Positions 47,401 through 61,200 of a DNA stretch of 64,000 nt are shown here, in pieces (within the stretch, counting starts at the first letter, position 1; every line of letters starts with the position of its first letter). The notes below the pieces were generated by a model. That model saw only the letters and a list, made by a program, of their open reading frames with translations, was not told the origin of the DNA and ran no database searches. The stretch comes from Acephala macrosclerotiorum (taxonomy: Eukaryota; Ascomycota; Leotiomycetes; Helotiales; Mollisiaceae), in assembly GCA_014904845.1 (NCBI GenBank), contig MU119437.1, positions 1 to 64,000 on the forward strand. The letters are read 5' to 3'. A program made the translations under genes and the position numbers.

Positions 47401-49261
47401 TTGAAGAACGACTGGGAGCTGATCCGGAGGTTTCTGGGTGACTGCGCCTTGATTGAGGTAGACTTCGAATGCAGTGAGTTGCTCCGTGAAGAAGCTTGAG
47501 TTCTGGAACTCATAATCGGGTCGGGTGCCATTTTCCTTTTCTTCTAACATAGGCAGTTGCGCTAGGGCCATTTCCACAGCCAAATCCCAGCTTTCCCACA
47601 ATGGGTGTTGATGTGTGTCAGGAAGCTCAGGGTAAGACTGAGGGTGGCAGTTGTACGCAGCCATGATTCTCTGGGCCAAGAGAAAGTTGCGGAACAAGGC
47701 AGCGACCATCAGATCTTGTCGGAAGAACTTTCGGAACAGTGGCCGAGGAAGGGTAGTCCAGGCGATAGTATCGGTAATGGCGGTGAAGATCCAGTTCAGC
47801 TCTCCCAAAGGCGTTCTTCGTTCTTGAAGTCGGCCAGGAAGCTTCTTAGCCTGTTCAGGAGTGATCTTGGAAGGTAGTGGGTTTTGGAGGACGAAGAACC
47901 ATAGAGCCATCTCAATGGGCGTTGTCAAGCACGACGTGAATACATCTGCTGGCAATGATGGATTGGTGGGCAGGTTCTCCTTCACACCGCAAGCCGCCAA
48001 ATGTATGTATGGTTCGAATGCTTGGACAGCATAATTAGGATCCTTGGCAAGATTATCAGCCTCTTCTTGCTTATGCTTCTCAACAAATCGATGGAAATTA
48101 TTCAAGATGTTGCCGGCGTCAGAGCAGTCCCAGACGTAGAAGGTGGGTGCAGCGAGCCAGGTTTGAAGGTCAAACAGAGATACCGGGATGTACTGAGTGT
48201 AGTTCTTGTTGAAGACCCATATCTCTCCCGAGGCGGTTGGTTTCGGGACTCCATGACCATTGTAGTGGAACAGAACTCGCTCATCCTTCGCATTTCGTCG
48301 GAGGGACTGACAAAATTTCTTAGTCTCTTCTACCGAGGGGTCTAGGTATTGTTTGTATCTTGTTCGGATTGCTAAGGTTTCGTACTGCGCCTGGAGTGAT
48401 TTGCCGATGACCTCGAGGGCCTTCTGTACTGGTGGATTTGTAGGGTCTTGCCAAGCTTCCATTTTCGCACCCGGATTGGTTTTCAGCTGATCTGGCGGCT
48501 CAACCCCAATGTTCAGACATATGGCCAGAGCTGCAGAGACAGTTTTCAGTCGATCCTTCATGCGCCAGTCTTGCAATTCATAGCCCAGAGGCTTTGGATT
48601 TCCGGTGGTTTCATGACGCTTGTCTGTGAAGTACATGTACCAATTCTGTGTTTGATAATTAGCCTCTTTGTCTGTAACAGATGTTATTCATCAAGATTGA
48701 ACTCACATTTGCTAGCTGGGAGACGTATTCCTCAGACGCGTAGTGTCCTTCAAATCCATGTCGCGCTCCCCAGTCCTGTATCTCTTCCTCTGTGTCTGGG
48801 TCTTCTCTTGGTCCAAAGTCACTCTTTGCTCTCTGCAGTAAGGGTTTTGGTCTATGTCGAACTTTGTCTGTCTCGGAGTCATCCTGCGATGATTCTGCCG
48901 CGCCGCTGGGAGCCGAAGTTGGTCGCGCCTGTAATGATACTCGACGGGCATTTCCTGCGGCACTAGCAGCTATTGTGACCCCCGTGGCTGGTGTCGATGG
49001 TCTGTCTTCTCCTTCTTCTATAGCTCGTGTGCGGTTTCCATTCACCTGAGCGGCGTTGGTATTGCTAGTTTGTCGTGAAGTCGTCCCATTCGATGTTCCA
49101 TTGTGTAGAGGCTGGCTTTGAGCTTGGCCGGGGGATGTATAGCTCTGTGGGCGGGATTGATTTGACGACATATTTGAGGAGTGTGGCGATTGTCTTGGAT
49201 TGTACTGCTGGCGATGCGCTCCAGGCTGTTGCTGTTGAACTGCAACGGCCGTCATTGTCAT
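44495..49261 (-). CDS. KOG1: Raptor homologue (TORC1 subunit, Kog1/Mip1)
   Basis: Four exons give 1506 aa: 49261-48707, 48645-47183, 47050-44765 and 44711-44495; introns are 61, 132, 53 nt with good GTGAGT or GTAGGT donors and TAG/CAG acceptors. The N-terminal 150 residues are disordered (Gln/Ser/Pro-rich). The raptor N-terminal conserved, caspase-like domain (about residues 175-350) contains [12 protein letters not shown] and WDCSDAGNI, with [20 protein letters not shown] before it. Helical HEAT-type repeats follow (about 440-800), then a disordered linker (with TPTRQDS and SSAESSPEN) and a WD40 propeller starting near [13 protein letters not shown] and ending CGTG-like at the last exon ([15 protein letters not shown]). 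Raptor recruits substrates to TOR kinase in nutrient signalling at the vacuole. The gene is intact and the largest housekeeping gene in this part of the window. Its 3' exon is only 217 nt. Confidence 0.95.
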
Positions 49262-51787
49262 GGTAGGAGAGTCGCACTCCTCAGATTCCCAAGTTCCACA
49301 TGTGTTTGTTGGCTATCTTAGACGGATTCCAGCGCACTCTTTATCCTTATCGTCTCGATTTCGAAGGTGGCGGATACTCGGTGCTGACTTAGGAAGCTCT
49401 CAAGCTGGAGATCGGTCAGTCAGGCAAACACTTTTGTCGAGCTGGTACAAGCGTCACCCACCCGCTCAATTTTGCCCTTTGCTGGACGTACCTTGCTGCC
49501 TACTCTAGAATGAAACGCTCTTGGGCTACAATGGCGTCCACCAGTGCTGCAAGTGGTATAAAGGAGAGCAGCGCAACCCGCCTTACCGGTCTGTTGTGAG
49601 AGTTCGAAGTTCCATCACAAGATCGTCTCGGTCTCGGATTATCAATTGTGCCGGAAAACGCTGGATAGCCCTTAACGCTGACGACATGGTAGGTAGAGCT
49701 TGCGTTCCAAAATAGTGACTCCCAAAATACCAGATATTCGGGTCATTGCCTAGGACTTATACCTATGGGCTTGGCTCAAGAATCGATTTATGTGAGCTCG
49801 ATATCCTATCATTTACTTTGGGAAATGTTTCTCTCACTCTCTTTCAAAGCACCTCGAGCTTTAGGGCATTGGTACATCATTACCACCGATGCGTATATTT
49901 GAGACCAGCAAAATTCAGTCAACGACGCCCCTTTGGATGCAGGTACGAATCTTCAACAATGCGGGAACCCAACACAGATCAGATGGCCTCAATTGACACC
50001 CAATACTGCTAGGATCCATGGCGGCTCACAGTCTGTTCTGTCTTGCAGCGTTAGAGGATGTTTTTTAAGCGCTGAGGTTCCTCACTGGCTCTTCCCTACA
50101 ATACACGACCAATTGCAGACACAATCCAGGATATCAACTGCTTCAGACCCCTTCGAATCCAGGTGATGACGCATCCAATGCTGATGGGATCACATAAGGC
50201 TGCAGTGATGAACGTTGCCTTTGTCTACGAGCGGTGACAAAACTGGACGGGTCTTGTCACAGTCTGACATTCATGATGTGCAGACTATCTCCTTGGTCCG
50301 GTACTTTGGTCTGGGTCCCTGAGGGCGTACATATGACCACAGAATTCAGGTCTCTTCTAACAATTGAAGATCGATTTGGCGTAGGAATCGATCCCTCGAG
50401 CTGTACAACCTCCACCCCATCAGATCTCCAATTCCAAGATGGATCTTTGTGGTACAGGCTCGGTCCAAGTCCATGATCCAGAATTTTTGTGGCGTGAGCA
50501 AAGCTTATCGATAATGAGCAAAGCGCCCCTGATCCCCAAATGCATCTCATGCCATCTCGCCATTCGACCGCCAGGCCACCTGAAAAGGTGACGGAAACAG
50601 GCCATGCAGTAGTGAGTGGTTTATTCCTGGATGCTTGTAGTGGTCTGCCGACGAATAGGGGAAGCGATGGGAGGCGACCGAAACCTTCTGCTTCAATTCC
50701 ATGGCCGTCCCTCATGCACCGCCAATCCGCGGGAGGATCGCCTCTCTGCAATAGTCACCTGGCTCGGTTCTCCAGTCTTTCGGGGTTGGTGATACCAGAC
50801 CTTCGAAGGTTGACATATTCGGCCTCCAATATTCCTGCCAGCCACGCGGGAAGGGGGAGCTGTCAAGCAAGAAACAAAAGTATATTCTGGATCAAAACAA
50901 AAAGTTTCATCATGACTTGCTTCTGCTTCTCCAGATTCGAGTTCACGAACGCGGGCAGATAACTTTAAAATCGGAGCACTACGATGAAACAGCAACCGTT
51001 GCCCACTCCAGCAAGGACGCTCCACTAACTGAGACAGAGCACCTGCGAGATTTCATCTCAATTCAGGGGTGCCCGAACGGAACACGGTAGAGCACAGTAG
51101 CGTCGGAGCTTGAAAAGTCAGAGAGGGGAGAGCACAGGATGGGTTAGGATGCCAGAGAGGGTGGAGAGTCGGAGAGCACAGATCAATACAGATTATTATT
51201 TTACTTACGTGCTCTGGATATTATTTTGATATCCGCCTTGCTTTTGCATCGAGAGCCCTGTCCATCCCGGCAATATCGAATCTAAAGTACACAAGTGCAG
51301 TCTGCACTCGTCGGTGTTGTGCCTAAGCCTGTGCACGACCGCATCGAATTATTTTGGCGACTCCAAAGCGAATTTTGAGCCTGCATCCTTGGAATAAAGG
51401 TGCACAACGACAATCCCCATAAATCCAATTTCGCAGCCCCAACGATATCTCCGAGCAGCAAAGGGCCCAAATCAAGCATTTGCAGTCGCCTTCTCTCCCC
51501 TTTCCGCTCCTTCTCTGCGCTTCAGACGAGACGTCGAACTCGGACGGCGACGGTACAGTCAGTCACGACTTGACGGGCTTGACTGTGGGATCCGTCAGCA
51601 CCAGCCATTTTCGAGCCGGGAACCTGGAGCCCGCTCAGACAAATATTTCGTGTCCCACGAGCACAACCCTCGACCTCCTCAATTCTCAATCGAACGACAA
51701 TCCAAAAATCTCAAGGTGCAGCGGCCGAGTTGACAAAAGGCGACGACACACTGGCATAATTGACGAGGGCCCGCCTCGTATGGCACG
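49262..51787. other. Divergent intergenic region, no recognised gene
   Basis: About 2.5 kb between Raptor and the kelch gene. The longest frame, minus 50257-50751 (164 codons; WPVSVTFSGGLAVEW...), has a Trp-rich, even composition and could be a gene, but I recognise no domain and it has no upstream ATG. Near 51060-51190 a degenerate direct repeat around gagagcacag recurs. The last 300 bases should hold the kelch promoter. Confidence 0.4.
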
Positions 51788-54700
51788 ATGGCATTCCTCT
51801 TCGGCAAGAAGAACAAGAATGTGGACAAAGCCTTGAAAGATGGGTCGGCAGGTGTCGCAGGATCACAAACCTCCTTCCAGACGGCGAATGGGCGGATCAA
51901 CGAGAAGGGCGCGGTTCAGCAGTCGTCGACGCCAACAAGCAGTGTAAATAATTCGATAACCTCGCTCCAGGGAGGCGGAACTGCGACACCCAGTCCCGAG
52001 CAAGTCAACGGTCGGCGAGCACCCACTGCTACAGAACAGGCGCAAGACCTTCCGGTGAGTGTCTTGGATCCATCCGAACCATGGGCCGGACGTTGGACCG
52101 TTCGCGCAAATTCAGGAGAACTTTCAATTCTTCGCGAATGCTAACACGATCAATAGTTACGGAACGGCTCTGCGCCCGCGGTTCAATCGATGAATTCAAA
52201 TCCCAATGCCTCGTTATACCCCTGGTCGGTGCGAAAATTAACATACACGACATCACATCCAAGCCCTTTTCCTCGATATGGGGCGGCTGTCAACTCCGTG
52301 GCCTCGAAAGAGGGTGACATTTATCTCATGGGCGGTCTCATCAATAGTTCTACCGTGAAGGGCGATCTATGGATGGTGGAGGCAGGGGGGAATATGGCAT
52401 GTTACCCACTAGCGACAACAGCAGAAGGACCAGGACCCAGAGTAGGACATGCGAGTTTGCTGGTTGGGAACGCTTTCATCGTGTATGGAGGTGACACGAA
52501 GATGGAAGATTCAGATGTACTGGACGAGACACTGTATCTGCTCAACACCTGTAAGTTGAACAATGTACGTGCCGAAAGGTATACTGACAATAGTAGCCAC
52601 TCGACAATGGTCAAGAGCTGTTCCCGCAGGACCTCGGCCTTCTGGACGATACGGTCATTCCTTGAACATTCTAGGCTCGAAGATCTACGTTTTTGGAGGT
52701 CAAGTTGAGGGATACTTCATGAATGATCTGGTTGCATTCGACTTGAACCAATTGCAGGTTCCAACAAACAGATGGGAAATGCTCATTCGAAATAGTGATG
52801 ATGGAGGACCAGCAGTCGGCCAGGTACCGCCTGCGAGAACGAACCACTCCATTCTGACTTATAACGAGAAGCTCTATCTGTGAGTAGCTTGGTGATTTCT
52901 CTCATATTCAGATACTGATTCTTCTAGTTTTGGCGGAACTAATGGCTTTCAATGGTTTAATGATGTTTGGTGTTACGACCCTATTCCTAATGCCTGGATG
53001 GTGCTCGATTGCATAGGATACATACCTGCTCCACGAGAAGGTCATGCAGCTGCGATTGTCGACGACGTAATGTATATCTTTGGAGGCAGGACTGAGGAGG
53101 GTGCAGATCTCGGAGATTTGGCTGCGTTCAGGATATCTTCGAGAAGGTGGTACACATTCCAAAATATGGGACCTTCGCCATCACCGAGGTCTGGACACAG
53201 CATGACAGCATATGGCAAGCAAATTGTTGTGCTAGCAGGTGAACCGAGTACTGCAACCCGAGAGGCCGGAGATCTCAGCCTCGTCTACTTGTTGGATACA
53301 AGCAAGATTCGATATCCGAACGACCAACAGATACAAGCTTTCCAGAAGGAAGGGAATGGTGTTAATGGAGACAGGGTACCTGGAGCCAGACGGCCGAGTG
53401 GTTCTGAAAGGGGTGGTATGGGATCCAGTCGTGGGTTAAGCTCGCGAGATGGATCTTCGGGCCCTCCAGATCCCAAGAGACCTGCGGGACAACCTACAAT
53501 CAGAGAGGCTCCTCGAGAGGGTGGGATGGGACCTAGTTATGGGCGAAATGGCCAACCTGGAGTGAATGGCAACGACATGAACGGTGTAGCCCCTGGCTCG
53601 GCACAGCCACAAGGTGCTCCACAAGGAGCACAACAAGGAGTACAACAAGGAGTACAACAAGGACCACCAGGAGGCTCTAAATTGCCAAGAGCATCGATGG
53701 CTCAGACACAACCCGGACCTCCTCCACAACAGCAAGCACCACGGCCCAATGGCGCTGTACCAGCAAGCAATGGGAGAGGGAAGCCTCAAACAATGCCGGA
53801 GAGGGGTTTTGGCCCAGCGATAGACACGGCCGTAAGGAACCCTGCTCTTGATAATGTGTCCGCTCCTTCACAGAATCGAACCATGTCACCTGGGCCAAGA
53901 GAAAGCCCCAAGCCAAGAGAAAGTCCTACAATCACAAATGGACGCCGCACACCAACACAAGCTCAGGCATCGAAGCCAGTCTCAAATGAGAATGGACCAC
54001 CTGTAAGTATGAACACTGCAGGTGGTGGGTCAACTCGCTCTTCGTCAAAGAGTAGGCAAGGTCGTCAAAACGGCTCGATGGACAGCACAAGTGAACAGTC
54101 TTCGTTAAGGAACGTCACCAATGCTCGTCAGACATCGCCCCCTCCAAGCGGACCATCTCGGCAAACCAGCAATCCGTTAGCACGCAAGGGATCTGCGCGG
54201 AATTCTCAAACTGTTGCCATCTTGAAGGAATTAGATATGGCGAAGAACCGCAATGCGTGGTTAGCGTCAGAGTTGGAGCTTGCACGGAAAGCTGGTTATA
54301 CACCGAATCCATCAAGTAGCCCTATCTTGGACCAGAGAGCAGCTGAATCGTTCGATGACGATGACAAGCCGTTGATTGAAGCTCTGATTGCCATGAAGAC
54401 CGAGCTTTCAAAAGTACAGGGATCAATAGACAAGCAGGCAGTTCTTGCCGCAAGGCAGATTGCAGAAGTTGAGAAGCAGAGAGATGCTGCTATCAGCGAA
54501 GCTGTCTATGCCAAGGCTAGACTGGCTGCGCACAGTGGTAGCCAGAGCAGTACACCTCAGCCAGACGTTGATGCTCGGGATCTTGGTAGCATGTCCAGCG
54601 ACAGGTCGACGGATATCAGCCGGAAGCTTGCCACCGCGCTAGCTGAGCAACATGATCTGAAGAACAAGGTCGAGATGTTGACATCTGAGCTTGAAGCTGA

Positions 54701-56693
54701 GAAGCGTAGTCGAATGTTGGCTGAAGACGCCTCTAATAGTGTTCAAACTCGCATGACTGAGCTCGAAGCTTATAAGCAGCAGAACTCATCTGAAGTTGAG
54801 CGATTAAAAGCTGAACTGCACGGATTCCAGATAAAAGCCAGAGAGGAAGCCATCATCTGTGCCGAAGCCGTCTCAGCCGCACAACTAATCCAAGTTGACA
54901 AGGATGAGTTGGAGGTCAAGTACAAGGAAGCAGTTGGAGCGAGCAAGGACCATAACGATACATTTGCGTCGCTGCGTGAAGCCATGGCATCTACTACCGA
55001 CATGAAGAATCTTCTTGAGCGAAAGCTTGAAGAAGAGCGCTCTCAGCGAGAAAAGATTGAGACGAAGCTTTCCCAACTAAGAGCCGAGCATGAAAACAGA
55101 ACAACAGAGCTCGAGACTGCGACTCGCCGACTACGAGATGCCGAAGAGCTCGCGGAGCAACACGCAACTGAGGCTCGCACCCATCAACAAGCTGTTATTG
55201 CTGGTCTTGACAGGGTCACGGCTCGTGACGTTGGCGCAAACACTTCGTCGAATGACGACCGAGCTAAGGCGCTTCAAGCTCAAGCAACCGCTGCCAATGC
55301 TCTCGTCCGGAAATACCAAGCAGCTGCTGACAGCGCATCGGAGAAGTTGCGTAGCGCTGAAGAGCGCATTGCTGGTCTCGAGGCTTACCAAGAACAAGCC
55401 AGCAGAGAGGGAATGTCTATTCGCAAACAGCTCCAGTCTACGATGCGAGAGGTGCAGACCCTTCAAGCCAGAAACTCGGATCTGCAGTACCAGCTTGCTA
55501 ACCAGCAGCTTGAGGCCAATGCCGTTCATGTTCAGCATAACACCCTAAAAGAGATTCTTGGTGAACGCGGCATCAGCCCTTCGAGTGCATCACGAGCACG
55601 TGGTTTGTCCAGTCCAAATGGAACTACCGCTCCTGATATTTCTCGGCTTCGCGAATTGGAGGGACAGCTGGCTGCTAGTGTTCAAGCTCATCAAGAGACC
55701 AGACAGAATTTCGAGGTCCAGCAACAAGAATCTGAAGCTTTGTATCGAGAAAAGCTCGGCCAGCTTGAGAGTGATTACCAATCAGCTGTTCACTACGTCA
55801 AGGGCACCGAGAAGATGCTCAAGCGTATGAAGGACGAGTTGGCTAAATACAAGTCTGACAACACTCGTCTGAAGGAGCAACTTGTCGAATCGGAAGAAAA
55901 GGGAGCTGCTCTGGCGGCACCAGGCGGATGGGAGGAAGAGCGTGCTTCTTTAACGAAGCAAATCGAACAGCTTCAAGCTGAGACCAGCTCATCGGTTGGT
56001 CAATTGGAGCAACAACTTGCCGAAGTCAAGAAGGCATTGGTATTGTCCCAACAGAGACATGATGAACTCAGACAGAACCATGAATCGGTACAAAGACAAC
56101 TGACAACGTCAACTCAGAAGTCTCAATCGGACCTGGCACAATTACAACAAGAGAACGCTCTTCTAGAACGTAGAGCTCAAGATGCGGAACAGAAGGTCTC
56201 ACTTCTCTTGGACCAGGTCGAATCATCTGTCGACAATTATCGCCGTCAATCAAGACAGGTTGAGAATACAGGTGCCAACAACACGCATCAACGCATTGTC
56301 TCGGGTGCCGACTCCGTGTCAGAGACCTCCTTATACGATGGTGGTAACAGGAACTCGATGGCCCTCGACAGTCTAGCCAACGAGCTTGAGACCCTTCGCT
56401 CGCATTGGGAGAACACCAACAAGAACTACCGCCTCAGCAATGCCTTTGACTTCGAGGATCGTGCCTCGACTAGAGGTATCGATGGTGGCTTGGGCGCATC
56501 GAACGTAGGGGATGGTCTGAGTGGTAGCCTTGCCGACTGGAGGAAGCGACTCGACGAGGAGGAGGAGGTTGCGAAGAGTAGAAAGGGTAGTGAGAGCGCG
56601 ATCAGCCCTACCGGTGGCAAGAGAGAGATGAGCCCCAGTGGAAAGGATGTTGGTGCTGGTGGAGCGAACAAGAGCCAGGTCAACTTGATCTAA
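51788..56693 (+). CDS. Tea1/Kel1-like kelch-repeat and coiled-coil polarity protein
   Basis: Four exons give 1569 aa: 51788-52054, 52157-52550, 52597-52879 and 52928-56693; the donors are GTGAGT or GTAAGT and the branch points CTAAC or CTGAC. After a disordered start (MAFLFGKKNKNVDKAL), six kelch-type repeats run over about residues 100-430; visible blades include DIYLMGGLIN, FIVYGGDTKMED, KIYVFGGQVEG, FGGTNGFQWFNDVW and MYIFGGRTEEG. A long disordered Pro/Gln/Ser region (about 480-780) then leads to a coiled coil (about 780-1430) rich in heptads and Glu/Lys (LATALAEQHDLKNKVEMLTS). The C-terminus is disordered and acidic. Family: cell-end markers Tea1 and Kel1, which bring polarity factors to growing tips along microtubules. 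It should act at hyphal tips. The gene is intact. Confidence 0.88.
53608..53664 (+). repeat. Coding tandem repeat of about 12 nt in the kelch gene
   Basis: Near-perfect 12-nt units (caaggagcacaa, caaggagtacaa) repeat about five times and encode a Gln-Gly-x-Gln array in the disordered part of the protein. Such repeats change length easily by slippage. Confidence 0.85.
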
Positions 56694-58213
56694 TCTCGGC
56701 ATGCTTTAGCACTCGATCGACCACCTATGACGTATCCCTCACGAGAGAATTGCACATACACGCTCACCCACGAATTTTTCTGGATCATGGCTGCTTTGTC
56801 TTTTGCCGCATTTTACTTTCTTTTCACGGAATGTTCTTCAACGGCGTTCAGGAATTCATAAAACCAACTCGTTCGGGTTCGGATTCGGATTCTGTTACTT
56901 TCGATACATTCGTTTCTACACTACTTTACCCTTCCTCGACCCTCCCACCTGGTTTGGATCCTGGGTTTGAGCATGGGCGTTGTTAAACTTAATTTCTTAT
57001 GTCTTTTTTCTATTCATCTATTGTGGTCTTCGTCTGGAAAGAAGTCGGCTCAGAGTATTATGATGGTGTTGGATGATTTGATTATTTGTTCGAGTGTTTT
57101 TTGTACTGTTCTGCCGTGTCGTTGGGACATACATACAAATGATGATTATGGAATAGGGTGGAGTTTTAACCTACTTTTTCTTCAAACGTTTTATTAGGGA
57201 TCAGACGTAGAGGAGGCAGAGGCGAGGGGAAGAAGGGGGGTGGGGTTTAGAGAGGGAAGAGTCGGGATGACCAAAAAAGATAATGTACAATAACTATGTT
57301 CTGTGGTAGTAAAGTGTGGGAGAGGAGGTAGATGCTCGTCTGCTCTTGGTATCGATCGGGCATGCAAGAAGCAATGAGATGAGAAGCATGATTCCATGGA
57401 CTGAACATGTCCTGTTCTTTCGCAATGTTGTGAGATGGGAAGATGTCCGAGTGGACTGAATTAGTATCTGTCTGTTCCATTCTGTATACTTTATGCTCCC
57501 AAATTCGAACCATATCTCCATTCTCGAACCTTTGAGGCTCTTTCAAATCACCGCTTCACCTAAATGGTAAAAAATATCTCCACCAAACCCCTTACCATAT
57601 GCATGCAAATGGGTACGAGACATCCAATCACCATCCCTCATAGCCATACCTCCGCCCTAGTCTCCTGCACCTAACAACCCTGAGGCTCGTCCCCCGACAC
57701 ACACTTCTGCACGATGCCCCCGGCGACATTTTCCTCCGTGTTGGGGGCCATCTGTTCAAAAAGGGTCGAATCGTCCCGTTTCCCGCCATCAGGCTTGATT
57801 TTTGGCGTTCCACCTGCCTCAGATTCAATGAATCAATTGGTTCACAGAGAGAAATGCATACACCAAAGTGTCTTATCTCCTTTTGCGCGCATTATCGCGT
57901 GATGCAGCCACTCAGTAAGGAGGAGGGGGAGGTGGAGGGCTAGCCAGGTGAGAGAGGGGGGATGCAGATGGCTGTTGAGCCGCCTGCCGCCTGCCTGCCT
58001 GCCTGGTTGGTGGGTGGAAGCGCATTCAAGTCTTGACCTGCGTTGCTTGCGCATCTTCAGGCTTTGAAATCTAATCTTATGCGATCTCGTGGCGAGTTGG
58101 ATTCCGTTTTGCGACGTACCTACAGCTTGAATCCGACTTGAACCCAATCGCCAGTGAATCGGTAACCAACACTGGAGCCTAAACGTCGACGTCGCAGATA
58201 TTGATTGGACGAG
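56694..58213. other. Intergenic, downstream of the kelch gene
   Basis: About 1.5 kb. It includes a G-rich stretch at 57198-57260 and a short gcct microsatellite near 57985-58010. The frames seen overlap one another and lack features. The last 200 bases are probably the promoter of the next gene; a purine-rich GGAGG-like tract precedes it. Confidence 0.4.
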
Positions 58214-61200
58214 ATGAACGAACCAACAGCGGGGCAGGGGCTCAGGAGGTCGATGGCGAGGTCGAGGAAGGGACAGAAACCGGGTGGTTCGGGGAGTAGT
58301 AATGGGAGTTATGGGAGTGGGAGTTCGGCGCCGAGTGATTTATATCGTGCGAGTGTTGGAGGTGGTGGAATGGGAGTTGGGATGGTGGGTGGGTTTGCGA
58401 CGGAGGGGAATTATAATGCGTGGAATTCGAGTGATGATTATCGGTATATGCCTACGGAGACTGTGAGTTATTTCCCGGCCTGTCGCAGATGTGAGATATA
58501 GATGTGAATACTGAGAATGCGAGGCTGATTGATGGTGGGGGTGGTAGCATAACTCTCCTCCACTATCGACTCGATCGACGTGGGCGCTTGAAGATCCGCC
58601 AGTCCCAGAATTCAATAATGAGATGAGGAAAGAGAGGTCGAACGAGAGTATAGGCGGATACGGATATGGGAAACCTACTGGGTCGTATCATCGTGGGAGT
58701 GCGGGGAATAACGAACCTCAATACGCGCGACGGCCAATCGATCCTTACAGCACGATTTCACATGAAGATGGACAAAGTAGCAGACCTCCGCCGACTTCAT
58801 ACCATTCGTATAGAAGTGAGGTGGGTGGGAGGAGGAGTCCTGAGGGAATATCTATGCCGATTTTATACCGCGCTTTTACGATTACGAAGCAGGCGAGTCA
58901 GAGGAGACATGAGGGAGGGCCGATATGCGAGATTCAGGTTGCGATTATGCGGCTTACGCATGATGAGTGCCTTGAGAGGGTTGAGAATCTGAGTTATTCA
59001 AATTGGGAGACAGTCGACGAGATCAGGGCGAGGCTGGAACTCGATCAGCAGGATCAGATATCGGAATTTCTGAGAAGATTGCAAGTCCGCGAGACTGATC
59101 AGAACTATGAGTGGAGTTTGGCTCAACTGGAGACGAGGGGACCCGATGCGCCTATGCTGGTGTATGTCAAGCGTCAACCTAGGATGAGGGAGCCACCCTC
59201 ACCAGCTCCTACATTCGAGCAATCCATACTCCCAAATCGATCTGCAGAAACACTAGATACCCGTCCAAGAGACTACCCATCCCGACCTGCCGAGAATTTA
59301 GACTATCATCAGAGAGACTATCCAGCCCAGCCTACCGAAACCCAGGAATATCGTTCAAGAGACTATCCAACTCCTCCTATAGAGTATTCGACTCCCGCTC
59401 AAACCGAGCCAGAAGAACCAGCACGGGAACCAGAACCGCCTGAAGAACCGCCTGAACCAGAGCCAGAGCTCGAACCCGAGTTACCTGAAAAACACACTTG
59501 CGGGCAATGTGAAGAAGAGTTCGATACCTGTTTCTATTGTAATGTGTGTGACACAGCTTATTGTGCCAAATGCTGGGACCGAGTTGGACCTCATAAATCT
59601 GGAAAGCTGGGTCCAGGTGGTGTGCCTCATGAGAAGACAGATGAGAAGGTAGCGAGTAGGCTTCGTGCTACGTTGGAAGCGGCACCGACCGATATCGAGC
59701 AAGATGAGTTGTTTGGGAATGATCAAGATACGACGTGGTTTGGTGTTGTAAAAGATGAAGCTGGGGATTCTATTTTTTGTGATTATGGTCGGTATGCGGA
59801 TATTATCAATGAGATCTCGAAGCAACTTGGCCCGAGGCCGGGTCATAGGTTTCCTGGGTTGGTCTCTTTTGTTGGCGAAACTGGTAAGTGCTCATCCCTC
59901 CTTAGAAAAAGTAGCAGGTTCTAACTTTTCCTCGCAGGAGCTGGCAAAAGTACTCTCATCAAAGTCCTGATCGAACTCAACGAGACAGGGAAGCGAAAGC
60001 ATCAAACTCCAGTCGTTGGCTCAATCCGTCATCAAGATGTCCCCACAAGCGGAGATGTCCATCTCTACGTCGATCCCAAGACCTTCCTGTCAGAAGGACC
60101 TATCCTCTACGCTGATTGTGAAGGTCTTGCTGGTGGAGAGCGAGAACCAAAAGGAGCCAGATCAACAATGATGAAGCGCCTTAATGGCGGCAACAAAGGC
60201 CATCAGCGGACAAACTCGGCATTTGATAAGCTGTGCCAGAATATGCCTCATTCAACGGAAAGAGAGATCTTATGGGCCGATACACCGGAGAAGCAGACGA
60301 GAGAATTTGCCGTGACGCAGCTGTATCCGCGGCTGCTATACACTTTCTCTGATGTGGTTGTCTTCGTGTTGAAGAATCCCAGGGTCATTGAAGCAGTCAT
60401 CGAAAAACTGATAGACTGGGCTGATGCCGCGTTGGAAATGTCTTCTAATCAGCCGGTTTTGCCGCACGCAATACTGGTCCTCAACGCTTCGGAACTCAGC
60501 ATCGATGCTGAGCAGTGGAACCCAGTAAACGCAACGGAGTGGCTGATGAATGCCGTCAAGGATAGCATTCATCAGAATGTGAAATGTAAGAAGCATGCCC
60601 AGACATGGCGATCTCGAGGCAAACGAATCGAGACTGTTGAGGACTTGCTTCTCTCTTACTACGCCAGTGTTCGAGTCGTTCGGATACCAGGTATCGGACG
60701 TCCAAACCTGATGCAAACTCAATTGGAACAACTCTACCAGGAGATCGCGGCCGCTTCAGAGCATTCGAAAATGAGGAAGAGGGAACTGCGCATGCTTCTC
60801 GACGCGAAAGAGCTACAACCGTATCTTCAGTTTGCTTTTGACCATTTTTCAAAGAATCTGGATAGAGCTTTCGATTTCGTTCAGGCGTCTTTCGTTTACA
60901 ACCCGATCCCATCTGACTTCGCGGGTAATATGTTGAAGCTGGCAGTCAATATCATGGAAGCATGTGGAAATAAATTGGATGGAGAGGGCATCTTTTACGA
61001 ATTGAGTTTCATGGTTGCCTCGTGCATCATGCTAGATTCGACGAGGAGCAAGACCCGAGGTTTGGCGGAGATGATCTTTCCAGAATACGTGGTACACTGC
61101 GACAATGCCCTCGAAGATTTCTGCGATCGTTACTGGCCTTGCGAGTTCGTGCTGCTCATGGGCCACAGGAGAAACGATGTCTCAGTTGGAAAATGCGTCA

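Noticed and set aside
53436..53789. Minus-strand frame of 117 codons in the kelch gene
   Set aside because: It is an antisense shadow of the low-complexity Gln/Gly/Pro coding region.
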